Shown here: one piece after another, positions 1 to 5,410 of the stretch | Numbering within the stretch: the first letter of the stretch is position 1 | Layout of the letters: every line of letters starts with the position of its first letter | NCBI GenBank assembly: GCA_003444085.1 | Contig: DLVL01000004.1 | Location: 1-5,410 of the forward strand | DNA: 5,410 nt | Origin: Kosmotogaceae bacterium | Lineage (GTDB): Bacteria; Thermotogota; Thermotogae; Petrotogales; Kosmotogaceae | Direction: 5' to 3' | The notes under the pieces: generated by a model | Seen by the model: the letters and a program-made list of their open reading frames with translations, nothing else | What the model was told of the DNA's origin: nothing | Databases searched by the model: none | Translations under genes and position numbers: made by a program

Positions 1-2
1 TG

Positions 3-512
3 GGTGGCGATTTTGCCTTTGTTGCGGATTTCTGGAACCATGGCTTCCTTACACACGGCTGTCTTGCTGCTGGTGCGAAGTATCTTCACGTGAATGCGAA
101 GGGTTATGTTGAGCCCTGTGTGTTCCAGCAGTTCGCTGTTGATAGCATCCGCGAGAAGAGCATCCTGGAGATCATAAAGTCACCATTCTTCACTGCATAC
201 AAGAGGATGGTCCCATACAGCAACAACCTGTTCAGACCATGTCCCATAATTGACAATCCGAAGGTCTTGAGAGCGATGATCAAGGAGTTCAATGCTATTC
301 CTCAGCATGAAGGAAGCGAGCGCGTGCTTTCTGAGCTGGCTCCTGAGCTTGATAAGCTCGCCGAAGAGTGGAAAGAATATGCTGACAAACTGTGGTTAGA
401 GCACGGTTATGCTGAGACTCATCCTTCCAAGCGTGGTGTCTACGACTATGAGACAAGGTTGAGAAGATACTCAAGCAAGGAAGACAAACTTGCCGTAGAT
501 AAGAAGGGTTAG
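3..512 (+). CDS. Radical SAM protein, C-terminal part (5' end outside window)
   Basis: This is the last 169 residues of a longer protein; the frame is open to the left edge, so the GTG at 90 is internal and not a start. Counting from the first whole codon, Cys20, Gly34 and Cys39 fit the C-x(9-15)-G-x4-C element of SPASM/twitch auxiliary iron-sulfur domains, and the surrounding text (GCLAAGAKYLHVNAKGYVEPC) is typical of radical SAM proteins. A further Cys80 sits in RPCPIIDNP. Only three cysteines are seen, so a shortened twitch-like domain is more likely than a full seven-cysteine SPASM domain. The tail from about residue 100 is charged and probably helical (ELDKLAEEWKEYADKLW). The CX3CXXC motif that would bind the radical-generating cluster must lie upstream and is not visible. 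The substrate is unknown; family members act on peptides, proteins or small molecules in the cytoplasm. The TetR gene begins 2 nt after the stop, so the two are probably one operon. The family call is fairly sure, the reaction is not. Confidence 0.8.
   Translation, partial: GGDFAFVADFWNHGFLTHGCLAAGAKYLHVNAKGYVEPCVFQQFAVDSIREKSILEIIKSPFFTAYKRMVPYSNNLFRPCPIIDNPKVLRAMIKEFNAIPQHEGSERVLSELAPELDKLAEEWKEYADKLWLEHGYAETHPSKRGVYDYETRLRRYSSKEDKLAVDKKG
503..508 (+). promoter_or_regulatory. Ribosome binding site of the TetR gene, inside the end of the radical SAM gene
   Basis: GAAGGG lies within the last codons of the radical SAM gene, 6 nt before the ATG at 515. This good spacing favours ATG 515 over the in-frame ATG at 524, and it implies translational coupling between the two genes. 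Confidence 0.6.
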
Positions 513-514
513 AA

Positions 515-1090
515 ATGGAGAGCATGCCGGACAGAATATCAACTCGAAACAGAATTCTCCGGGCGGCGCGGAAAGCTTTTGCAGAAAGAGGTCGAGACGG
601 CGTCAGTATGTCGGAAATCGCTCGAGAGGCCGGCGTTCAGAAGGCACTTATCTACTACTATTTTCCGAGTAAGGAAGATCTTTTTTACGAAGTGTGGCAG
701 TACTCTCTCGATGAGTTGGAAGAGCATGTCTTTGCTGAAGCAAGTAATGAGAGTATTTATCTCAAAAAGCTGAAGAAACTTCTCAGATCGTACATCAATT
801 TCATAACCAGTAGAGACGAAGTTCGCAAAATCATGGAGCGAGAGCGAGCTAATATCGCCTCCCAACCCGAAAGCACCTGGTCAAAAGTGAGAGATCGTTA
901 TGACGTATTGCGAAAGAAGATCTCATCGGTGATTGATGGTGCAAAGAGAGAAGACAAGATACCAGAAGATGTTGATTCAGAAGACGCGGCTGATCTGATA
1001 ATCAATGCGATCAACACAGCTCATGACTCATCGGGACTTGAGAGTATTGGAGATATTATCTGGCGCGGTCTTGTAAACCAGGACGAATAA
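515..1090 (+). CDS. TetR/AcrR-family transcriptional regulator
   Basis: This 191-residue protein has the usual TetR size. Residues about 11-57 form the DNA-binding domain: helix 1 is RILRAARKAFAERG, followed by the helix-turn-helix VSMSEIAREAGVQKALIYYYF and the closing PSKEDLF, a near-consensus TetR signature. Residues about 62-191 are helical, variable and charged, as expected for the ligand-binding and dimerisation domain; the ligand cannot be predicted. TetR proteins are usually cytoplasmic dimeric repressors that release DNA on binding a small molecule. ATG 515 is preferred because of the Shine-Dalgarno 6 nt upstream; ATG 524 would remove only three residues. It follows the radical SAM gene by 2 nt, so it may autoregulate that operon, but the operon promoter and any operator lie outside the window. 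A strong hairpin follows 22 nt after the stop. Confidence 0.93.
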   Translation: MESMPDRISTRNRILRAARKAFAERGRDGVSMSEIAREAGVQKALIYYYFPSKEDLFYEVWQYSLDELEEHVFAEASNESIYLKKLKKLLRSYINFITSRDEVRKIMERERANIASQPESTWSKVRDRYDVLRKKISSVIDGAKREDKIPEDVDSEDAADLIINAINTAHDSSGLESIGDIIWRGLVNQDE

Positions 1091-1112
1091 TCCAGACGCT
1101 GCTGAATGAAAG

Positions 1113-1146
1113 AGCGGTGGGCATCGTGCCCACCGCTTCTCTTTTC
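1113..1146. terminator. Probable bidirectional intrinsic terminator between the TetR gene and ferritin
   Basis: A perfect 10-bp stem AGCGGTGGGC (1113-1122) pairs with GCCCACCGCT (1128-1137) around a 5-nt loop ATCGT. On the + strand it is followed by the pyrimidine-rich TCTCTTTTC; on the - strand it is followed by CTTTCATTC. The hairpin lies between two convergent genes, 22 nt past the TetR stop and 22 nt past the ferritin stop, so it can serve both. The U-tracts are interrupted, so efficiency may differ by direction, with the + side better. Confidence 0.82.
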
Positions 1147-1159
1147 ATGAAGATCAGGT

Positions 1160-1645
1160 TTAGCGTTGTGCAAGATTGTCGTCGATTCTCAAAATCCCTG
1201 CAGCTGATTCCTTCACTATCTCCAGCCTTCTTACAATATCTCGAAAGCTCTTCTCTTCTTCAACCTGTTCGGTTACGTACCACTGAAGGAAGTCATTCGT
1301 TGCGTAATCTTCGTCTTCGTCTGAAAGTTTCACAAGATCATTGATTCTGGAAGTCACGAGCTTCTCGTGTTCAAGCCCCCTTTTGAAAACATCCTGCAAC
1401 GAAGAGAAATCTGAGTCCGGTTTGCTGAGCTCAGGCATTATTGGTTGTGCATCCACCTCTAGGAGATACTTGACGAATTTCATTGCATGTTCCTTCTCTT
1501 CCTCAGCCTGTTTGATGAAGAAGTTCTCAGCTCCAAAGAAGCTGTTTCTTGCTGACCAGATCGCCATAGACAAGTACAGCGATGCAGATTCGAACTCTGC
1601 TTTGATCTGATCGTTGATTGCGTCCACAAGTCTCTTACTTATCAT
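1160..1645 (-). CDS. ftn: Non-heme ferritin (iron storage, ferroxidase)
   Basis: This 161-residue protein is a full-length bacterial ferritin, a cytosolic 24-subunit cage that oxidises Fe(II) and stores it as a ferric mineral. The ferroxidase ligands are all present at positions matching E. coli FtnA numbering: Glu17, Tyr24, Glu50 and His53 (QAEEEKEHAMKF), Glu94, and Glu126-Gln127 with Glu129-Glu130 (TEQVEEE). The last set includes the extra acidic third-site residues typical of bacterial FtnA. Gln127 and Glu130, where bacterioferritins have Glu and His, argue against a bacterioferritin. The C-terminus RIDDNLAQR resembles Thermotoga-type ferritins. The ATG at 1645 is preceded by the strong Shine-Dalgarno AAGGAGG with 8-nt spacing. 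It is transcribed alone, convergent with the TetR gene and divergent from the transporter operon. A good promoter lies just upstream; no clear Fur or PerR box is visible. Confidence 0.96.
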   Translation of the reverse strand: MISKRLVDAINDQIKAEFESASLYLSMAIWSARNSFFGAENFFIKQAEEEKEHAMKFVKYLLEVDAQPIMPELSKPDSDFSSLQDVFKRGLEHEKLVTSRINDLVKLSDEDEDYATNDFLQWYVTEQVEEEKSFRDIVRRLEIVKESAAGILRIDDNLAQR

Positions 1646-1653
1646 GTGATTCT

Positions 1654-1660
1654 CCTCCTT
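1654..1660 (-). promoter_or_regulatory. Strong ribosome binding site of ferritin
   Basis: On the minus strand AAGGAGG is a full match to the anti-Shine-Dalgarno core, 8 nt before the ATG. It fixes the start codon and suggests efficient translation. Confidence 0.88.
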
Positions 1661-1677
1661 TCTTTCATATCATACTC

Positions 1678-1706
1678 ATTCTAACATAAGAAAGATTATT
1701 TGTCAT
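1678..1706 (-). promoter_or_regulatory. Housekeeping-type promoter of the ferritin gene
   Basis: Read on the minus strand, the -35 element is ATGACA (1706-1701, 5 of 6 to TTGACA) and the -10 element is TAGAAT (1683-1678, 5 of 6 to TATAAT), separated by exactly 17 nt. TG one base before the -10 (TGT-TAGAAT) makes it an extended -10 promoter. Transcription would begin near 1671, giving a leader of about 26 nt that contains the Shine-Dalgarno. This is read by eye from consensus matching. Confidence 0.68.
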
Positions 1707-1769
1707 CAGAATTCTCTTCTCTTCTGGCAGCAGTACTCATTTCTTATCCGGGAGAGAACAAACTGCATG

Positions 1770-1791
1770 AGCAAATAGCTTCGTAAATGCT
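1770..1791. repeat. Imperfect dyad upstream of the transporter promoter (possible operator, weak)
   Basis: AGCAAATA (1770-1777) and TAAATGCT (1784-1791) form an imperfect inverted repeat: AGCA pairs with TGCT and inner TA with TA, while the two positions between them and the 6-nt centre do not pair. It sits about 29 nt before the -35 element of the binding-protein promoter. It could be a regulator site for the transporter operon or chance in AT-rich DNA. No known operator consensus is recognised. Confidence 0.2.
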
Positions 1792-1819
1792 GATACTCTG
1801 ACAGAAAAACGGAGATATC

Positions 1820-1849
1820 TTGAAATCCCTGAAGCCATAAATGTATAAT
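1820..1849 (+). promoter_or_regulatory. Housekeeping-type promoter of the BMP transporter operon
   Basis: The -35 element TTGAAA (1820-1825, 5 of 6 matches) and a perfect -10 element TATAAT (1844-1849) are separated by 18 nt. The start point would be near 1856, leaving a leader of about 45 nt before the ATG at 1901. The leader is too short for a known purine riboswitch, and none is seen. It diverges from the ferritin promoter, with about 113 nt between the two -35 elements. Confidence 0.74.
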
Positions 1850-1887
1850 CTCATTATCTTGTGCCAGCTTTCCAAAATTTCTACAAT

Positions 1888-1894
1888 AGGAGGT
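1888..1894 (+). promoter_or_regulatory. Ribosome binding site that sets the binding-protein start
   Basis: AGGAGGT stands 6 nt before the ATG at 1901. It rules out the in-frame ATG at 1841, which overlaps the -10 region of the promoter and would put 20 residues ahead of the signal peptide. Confidence 0.9.
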
Positions 1895-1900
1895 ACATTC

Positions 1901-2959
1901 ATGAGAAGAACATTTCTTCTGGTAATTGTCGTGTTGTTCGCGTTTTCGCTGCTTGCTTCTGCAGTTCTCGATGTTGCTTTCGTCTACGTCGGACCGATAG
2001 GTGACCACGGCTGGTCTTTCACTCATGATCGTGGAAGACTCCATGTCGAAGATGTTTTCGGCGATGCAATCAGAACCGCCTACATTGAGAATGTTGCTGA
2101 AGGTGCAGAGGCTGAAACCGCTATCAGAGGCTACGCAAGAAGAGGATTTGACCTGATATTCACAACAAGCTTCGGGTTCATGGACCCGACAATCAAGGTG
2201 GCAGCTGAATACCCTGATGCGGTCTTCATGCATTGCTCCGGGTACAAGACGGCTGACAATGTGGGCACGTATTTCGGCAGAATGTACGAACCGCGTTTTC
2301 TGTCTGGGTTGATCGCAGGTGCGATGACAGAAACTGACATCGTGGGTTATGTTGCAGCTTTCCCGATACCTGAAGTCGTACGGGGAATCAACGCCTTTGC
2401 TCTGGGTGTCAACTATGTGAACCCAAAGGCAAAAGTGCACGTAATATGGACAAACACCTGGTTTGATCCCGGGATTGAGAGAGAAGCAGCGATTTCTCTC
2501 CTCGATCTGGGCGCTGATGTGATTGCCCAGCATCAGGACACCCCGGCCCCGCAGCAGGCTGCTGAGGAACGTGGGGCTTATTGTGTTGGATACCACAGTG
2601 ATATGTCTGCATTCGCACCGAACGCGTACCTTGGTGGTCCTGTCTGGAATTGGGGCCCCTATTATGAAGAAGTAATCAGGAATGTAATGATGGGCACGTG
2701 GGAGTCTGAAGAATTCTGGGGAGGAATGGAGACCGGGACGGTCGATATTCTCGTGACAGACCTTGTACCTGTTGGTGTAAGGAAACTCGTAGATGCAATG
2801 AAGGACGCAATAGTTTCTGGCGATTTCCACCCGTTTGTTGGACCGATCTATGATCAGGATGGTGCGCTCAGAATTGCTGAAGGCGAAATACCAACTGATG
2901 GAGAACTCCTTTCTATGGACTGGTTTGTGAGCAATGTCGTTGGAAGGATTCCAAGATAA
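1901..2959 (+). CDS. BMP/PnrA-family substrate-binding protein of a nucleoside-type ABC importer
   Basis: This 352-residue protein is the extracytoplasmic receptor of the importer encoded downstream. Residues 1-21 are a signal peptide: basic MRRT, a hydrophobic core, and a likely signal peptidase I site after ASA (residue 21). There is no lipobox cysteine. The mature part carries BMP-family landmarks in order: DVAFVYVGPIGDHGW (24-38), YKTADNVGTYFGR (from 115), FPIPEVVRGINAF (from 154), WFDP (187-190), AQHQDTPAPQQAAE (from about 209) and VWNWGPYY (from 248). It ends in the family-typical ELLSMDWFVSNVVG. Characterised relatives such as Treponema PnrA bind purine nucleosides, so nucleoside uptake is the best guess; the exact ligand is inferred from family only. 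It is the first gene of the operon, with its own promoter, and is followed by a hairpin before the ATPase gene. Confidence 0.93.
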   Translation: MRRTFLLVIVVLFAFSLLASAVLDVAFVYVGPIGDHGWSFTHDRGRLHVEDVFGDAIRTAYIENVAEGAEAETAIRGYARRGFDLIFTTSFGFMDPTIKVAAEYPDAVFMHCSGYKTADNVGTYFGRMYEPRFLSGLIAGAMTETDIVGYVAAFPIPEVVRGINAFALGVNYVNPKAKVHVIWTNTWFDPGIEREAAISLLDLGADVIAQHQDTPAPQQAAEERGAYCVGYHSDMSAFAPNAYLGGPVWNWGPYYEEVIRNVMMGTWESEEFWGGMETGTVDILVTDLVPVGVRKLVDAMKDAIVSGDFHPFVGPIYDQDGALRIAEGEIPTDGELLSMDWFVSNVVGRIPR

Positions 2960-2976
2960 GCCACTAAATGCTTCTG

Positions 2977-3005
2977 AGAGGGCCGAAAGGCCCTCTTTAA
3001 ATTAC
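2977..3005 (+). terminator. Intercistronic hairpin, likely partial terminator or mRNA stabiliser
   Basis: An 8-bp perfect stem AGAGGGCC (2977-2984) pairs with GGCCCTCT (2989-2996) around a GAAA tetraloop of the stable GNRA class, then TTTAAATTA follows. It lies 17 nt after the binding-protein stop and well before the ATPase Shine-Dalgarno. The short U-run broken by AAA suggests leaky termination. Such hairpins after binding-protein genes commonly keep the receptor more abundant than the membrane parts; that role is inferred here. Confidence 0.72.
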
Positions 3006-3029
3006 CAGCTCTCAAGTACTCAGCAAGAT

Positions 3030-3034
3030 GGAGG
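3030..3034 (+). promoter_or_regulatory. Ribosome binding site that sets the ATPase GTG start
   Basis: GGAGG lies 7 nt before the GTG at 3042 and 16 nt before the in-frame ATG at 3051. This makes GTG the best start and rejects the in-frame ATG at 2934, which lies within the binding-protein gene. Confidence 0.78.
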
Positions 3035-3041
3035 ATCCATT

Positions 3042-4556
3042 GTGCTGGAGATGAAGAACATCTCCAAGTCTTTTCCTGGCGTAAAGGCCTGTGACAATGT
3101 GTCCTTCTCTCTCAGGCACGGCGAAGTCCATACGCTGTTGGGAGAGAATGGTGCCGGAAAGACTACCCTGATGAACATCCTCTTTGGAATATATCGTCAG
3201 GACTCAGGTGATGTTTACCTGGATGGACGCCACGTAAACATAACCTCACCACATGCAGCTCTCAAACATGGAATCGGTATGGTCCAGCAGCATTTCACCC
3301 TTGTCCCTTCATTCACTGTTGCTGAGAACATTGTTCTCGGGCTGCGCGAGACCAATCTGTTCGTTCAAACCTCAAAGGTGGAAGAGCGTATTGCTGAACT
3401 GAGTGATCGTTACGGTCTCAGAGTCGATCCGAAAGCACGCGCCTGGACACTCTCTGTTGGCGAGAAGCAGAGAGCCGAGATTCTTAAGATCCTCTATACC
3501 GGGGCAAAGATTCTGATCCTCGACGAACCGACAGCAGTGCTGGTTCCCCAGGAAACAAGAACACTCTTTGAGGCTCTTGGAAAAATGAAAGAAGCAGGTA
3601 CTTCGATCATATTCATCAGTCATAAACTGGAAGAAGTAATGCAAATCAGCGATCGTATCACTGTGCTGAGACAGGGTTCTGTTGTAGATACGGTTGACAA
3701 GTCTGCCACCACAAAGACCAAACTTGCAAGACTAATGGTTGGCAAAGATGTTCTTATCGACGTACAGCGAGAGACGGTGGAACCGGGGAGAGCTCTCCTC
3801 GAGGTGAGAGACCTCAAGGCAAGAGATGACAGAGGGCTCATTTCAGTCAATGGGATCAGTCTGGAGGTTCATGCTGGTGAGGTGTTGGGCATAGCCGGTG
3901 TCGAAGGCAACGGTCAGCGAGAACTGGCAGAAACGATATACGGCATGCGCATGCCCGAGTCAGGCAGCATTCTTCTGGACGGCAATGATATTACCGGTGC
4001 GTCCATCAGTAAGAGAGTAGGTCTGGGACTGGCGTTTGTTCCCCAAGACAGGAAGGGAATGGCCATCTCTCCCAACCTCTCGGTCGAAGAGAATCTCTTC
4101 TCCAAGAACTATGCGACACAGACTGTTCGCTGTCACGCCCTCTTTCTGAACAAACGGGACATCTCGAGGGTTTCAAAAGACCTGATTGCGAGCTTTTCGA
4201 TAGCCACACCCTCAGAGAAAACAAAAACGAAGTATCTGTCAGGCGGGAATATCCAGAAAGTTGTTCTTGCCCGTGAACTTTCTTCAGAGCCGAAAGTGAT
4301 AATCGCTGCTCAACCAACGAGAGGACTTGACGTCGGTGCAATGGAATTCGTTTACCGTACTCTTCAGCAACAGAAGAAGAAAGGCGCTGCTATTCTGCTT
4401 CTTGCAGGAGATCTTGATGAGTTGTTCAGGCTTTCAGACAGGGTTGCTGTGATATATTCCGGCAGAATAGTGGGCTATACGCCTTCAGATCCCTCTTACC
4501 GGGAGAAGATCGGGCTCATGATGTCTGGTGCTGCGAGCGAAGGTGATGAAAGATGA
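3042..4556 (+). CDS. Double-domain ABC importer ATPase, nucleoside/sugar type (NupO/YufO-like)
   Basis: This 504-residue cytoplasmic protein powers the importer and has the usual two-domain length. Domain 1: Walker A GENGAGKT (34-41), Q-loop at Gln82/83, signature LSVGEKQR (137-144), Walker B ILILDEPT with catalytic Glu162, and switch His194. Domain 2: Walker A is degenerate (GVEGNGQR, 286-293, Gln in place of Lys), the signature LSGGNIQK (399-406) is intact, Walker B is AAQPTRGLD (422-430, Gln in place of the catalytic Glu), and the switch His is absent in AGDLDE (455-460). The degenerate second site is characteristic of BMP/nucleoside and ribose-type ATPases, so this is family behaviour and not decay. 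The GTG start is chosen from the Shine-Dalgarno and gives an N-terminus (VLEMKNISKSFPGVKA) that begins right at the domain. The stop overlaps the permease start. Confidence 0.94.
   Translation: MLEMKNISKSFPGVKACDNVSFSLRHGEVHTLLGENGAGKTTLMNILFGIYRQDSGDVYLDGRHVNITSPHAALKHGIGMVQQHFTLVPSFTVAENIVLGLRETNLFVQTSKVEERIAELSDRYGLRVDPKARAWTLSVGEKQRAEILKILYTGAKILILDEPTAVLVPQETRTLFEALGKMKEAGTSIIFISHKLEEVMQISDRITVLRQGSVVDTVDKSATTKTKLARLMVGKDVLIDVQRETVEPGRALLEVRDLKARDDRGLISVNGISLEVHAGEVLGIAGVEGNGQRELAETIYGMRMPESGSILLDGNDITGASISKRVGLGLAFVPQDRKGMAISPNLSVEENLFSKNYATQTVRCHALFLNKRDISRVSKDLIASFSIATPSEKTKTKYLSGGNIQKVVLARELSSEPKVIIAAQPTRGLDVGAMEFVYRTLQQQKKKGAAILLLAGDLDELFRLSDRVAVIYSGRIVGYTPSDPSYREKIGLMMSGAASEGDER
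4540..4546 (+). promoter_or_regulatory. Ribosome binding site of the permease, inside the ATPase gene
   Basis: AAGGTGA lies within the last codons of the ATPase gene, 6 nt before the permease ATG at 4553. Together with the ATGA overlap it supports translational coupling, which would keep ATPase and permease output matched. Confidence 0.6.
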
Positions 4557-5410
4557 GAATACGTGTTGAACGCAGGCTAAAGCCACCTGTTGCTGGCGGT
4601 GTAATAGTCCCGGTTATCTCCATTCTCTTTGCACTACTCATAATGGGTGTTTTCCTGACTTTTTTCTTCATGAGTCCAGGTGTCGGTCTTTCTCAAGCAT
4701 TCAGCAGAACGATTGAGGCATATAAGGAAATGCTTAGCTGGCCTTTCGGAAGCCTTTATGGATTCTATGAGACACTCAACAAGATGATACCTCTTGCCTT
4801 TGTTGCTCTTGGACTCTGCATCGCTTACAAGATGCGGATATGGAACATAGGAGGAGAAGGACAGCTCTATATGGGGGCATTTGCTGCGACATGGGGTGCG
4901 CTCTTTCTCTTCAATGACATAAGCTCTCCTGTACTGATGGCGGTTCTTGTTCTTTCAATGGGTGCGATATTCGGGGCTATATGGGGACTTATCCCCGCCG
5001 TCATGAAGGCATTCGCTAAAACAGACGAGATCGTGGTTACTCTGATGCTCAATTATGTAGCGATTTTCTGGGTAGACTATCTTCTTTACGGACGATGGAG
5101 AGACCCTGATGGATTTGGATTTCCTCTCACTGCCGAGTTCCCGCAAGCCGCTCGTCTCCCGAGGATCCTTGATGGGCATGTCCAGATCGGTCTGGTCTTC
5201 GTAATAATCCTTGCTGTAGCTCTTGAATACGTTTATAGACGAACATCATGGGGACAGAAGTCTGCAATCATAGGCGACAACATTCAGGCAGCGGTTTACT
5301 CTGGTATCAACGTGAGGCTGTTGACTATTATTGCTCTTGTAGTAAGCGGAGCAATTGCCGGTGCAGGAGGGGCGGTTCAAATGATGGGGGGCCAACACCG
5401 GCTTCAACCC
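4553..5410 (+). CDS. ABC importer permease, BPD_transp_2 type (NupP/YufP-like), 3' end outside window
   Basis: The visible 286 residues encode an inner-membrane permease of the branched-chain/ribose/nucleoside class. Residues about 13-40 form the first hydrophobic segment after a basic cytoplasmic start (MRIRVERRLKPP). Further hydrophobic stretches occur near 78-92, 104-120, 126-150, 160-180, 210-228 and 256-279. Family landmarks are MRIWNIGGEGQ (94-104), KTDEIVVTLMLNYVA (156-170) and IGDNIQAAVYSGI (240-252), the last in the cytoplasmic loop expected to contact the ATPase, followed by GGAVQMMGGQHRLQP. The start ATG overlaps the ATPase stop as ATGA. The frame is open to the last base; relatives are about 340-370 residues, so roughly 60-80 are missing. 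A second, shorter permease gene usually follows in this family but cannot be seen. Confidence 0.93.
   Translation, partial: MRIRVERRLKPPVAGGVIVPVISILFALLIMGVFLTFFFMSPGVGLSQAFSRTIEAYKEMLSWPFGSLYGFYETLNKMIPLAFVALGLCIAYKMRIWNIGGEGQLYMGAFAATWGALFLFNDISSPVLMAVLVLSMGAIFGAIWGLIPAVMKAFAKTDEIVVTLMLNYVAIFWVDYLLYGRWRDPDGFGFPLTAEFPQAARLPRILDGHVQIGLVFVIILAVALEYVYRRTSWGQKSAIIGDNIQAAVYSGINVRLLTIIALVVSGAIAGAGGAVQMMGGQHRLQP

Noticed and set aside
90..92. GTG as the start of a 140-residue protein
   Set aside because: The frame continues open to the left edge with conserved radical SAM C-terminal sequence including the first SPASM-like cysteine, so the GTG is an internal valine codon.
295..525. Minus-strand frame opposite the end of the radical SAM gene
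   Set aside because: It has no recognisable domain and no good ribosome binding site, and the plus strand carries conserved protein sequence. Treated as a shadow.
1341..1610. Plus-strand frame opposite ferritin
   Set aside because: It is antisense to a complete ferritin with all catalytic residues, and its Ser-rich translation is typical of a shadow frame.
1841..1900. An upstream ATG for the binding protein
   Set aside because: It overlaps the TATAAT box, so it would precede the transcript start, and it would bury the signal peptide behind 20 residues. ATG 1901 has AGGAGGT at 6 nt.
1850..1900. A purine riboswitch in the importer leader
   Set aside because: The predicted leader is about 45 nt, too short for the three-way junction of a purine aptamer, and no conserved core is seen.
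1706..2830. A long minus-strand reading frame of 374 codons opposite the binding-protein gene
   Set aside because: It is antisense to a clear BMP-family gene with a signal peptide and conserved motifs. Its translation is rich in Cys, His and Arg with no recognisable domain, and it would cover both the importer promoter and its Shine-Dalgarno. It is a codon-bias shadow.
2934..3041. An upstream ATG giving the ATPase a 36-residue N-terminal extension that overlaps the binding-protein gene
   Set aside because: The extension would be translated through the intercistronic hairpin, has no Shine-Dalgarno, and does not resemble family N-termini. GTG 3042 has GGAGG at 7 nt and begins at the domain.
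1..5410. Mobile elements, CRISPR arrays, tRNA or rRNA genes, or a defence system
   Set aside because: No transposase or integrase motifs, terminal repeats, regularly spaced repeats or RNA-gene signatures were found by reading both strands; all long genes have ordinary metabolic or regulatory identities.

Overview
The window looks like ordinary chromosome from an anaerobic, probably Thermotogota-type bacterium. I favour a Mesotoga/Kosmotoga-like lineage because of the moderate GC, the Thermotoga-style non-heme ferritin ending in D-x-x-L-x-QR, the purine-rich Shine-Dalgarno sequences and a nucleoside-type BMP transporter whose binding protein is not lipidated. This assignment is inference from protein style; there is no rRNA or other marker. 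No mobile element, CRISPR array, tRNA or rRNA is visible.

Layout. Bases 1-1090 (+) carry the C-terminal part of a radical SAM protein with a twitch/SPASM-like cysteine pattern, followed after 2 nt by a TetR/AcrR-family regulator; the two are probably co-transcribed. A perfect 10-bp stem hairpin (1113-1137) separates the regulator from a convergent gene and probably terminates transcription from both sides. The convergent gene (1160-1645, -) is a 161-residue ferritin with a complete ferroxidase centre. Bases 1646-1900 form a divergent intergenic region with a good sigma-A/sigma-70-type promoter for each flanking gene.

From 1901 to the right edge (+) lies an ABC importer operon of the BMP/PnrA (basic membrane protein, nucleoside-binding) type. 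It contains a periplasmic binding protein with a signal peptide, an 82-nt gap holding a stable GAAA-loop hairpin, a double-domain ATPase of 504 residues starting at a GTG codon, and a permease that overlaps the ATPase stop by ATGA and runs off the window. A second permease is expected just beyond the right edge, by analogy with nupNOPQ-type systems. The binding protein would capture a purine nucleoside or related ligand outside the inner membrane, the permeases form the channel, and the ATPase energises uptake. The exact substrate cannot be read from sequence.

I did not find a clearly novel system. The points most worth a second look are the hairpin between binding protein and ATPase, the asymmetric ATPase with a degenerate second nucleotide site, the twitch-like radical SAM protein coupled to a TetR regulator, and the compact divergent promoter region between ferritin and transporter.
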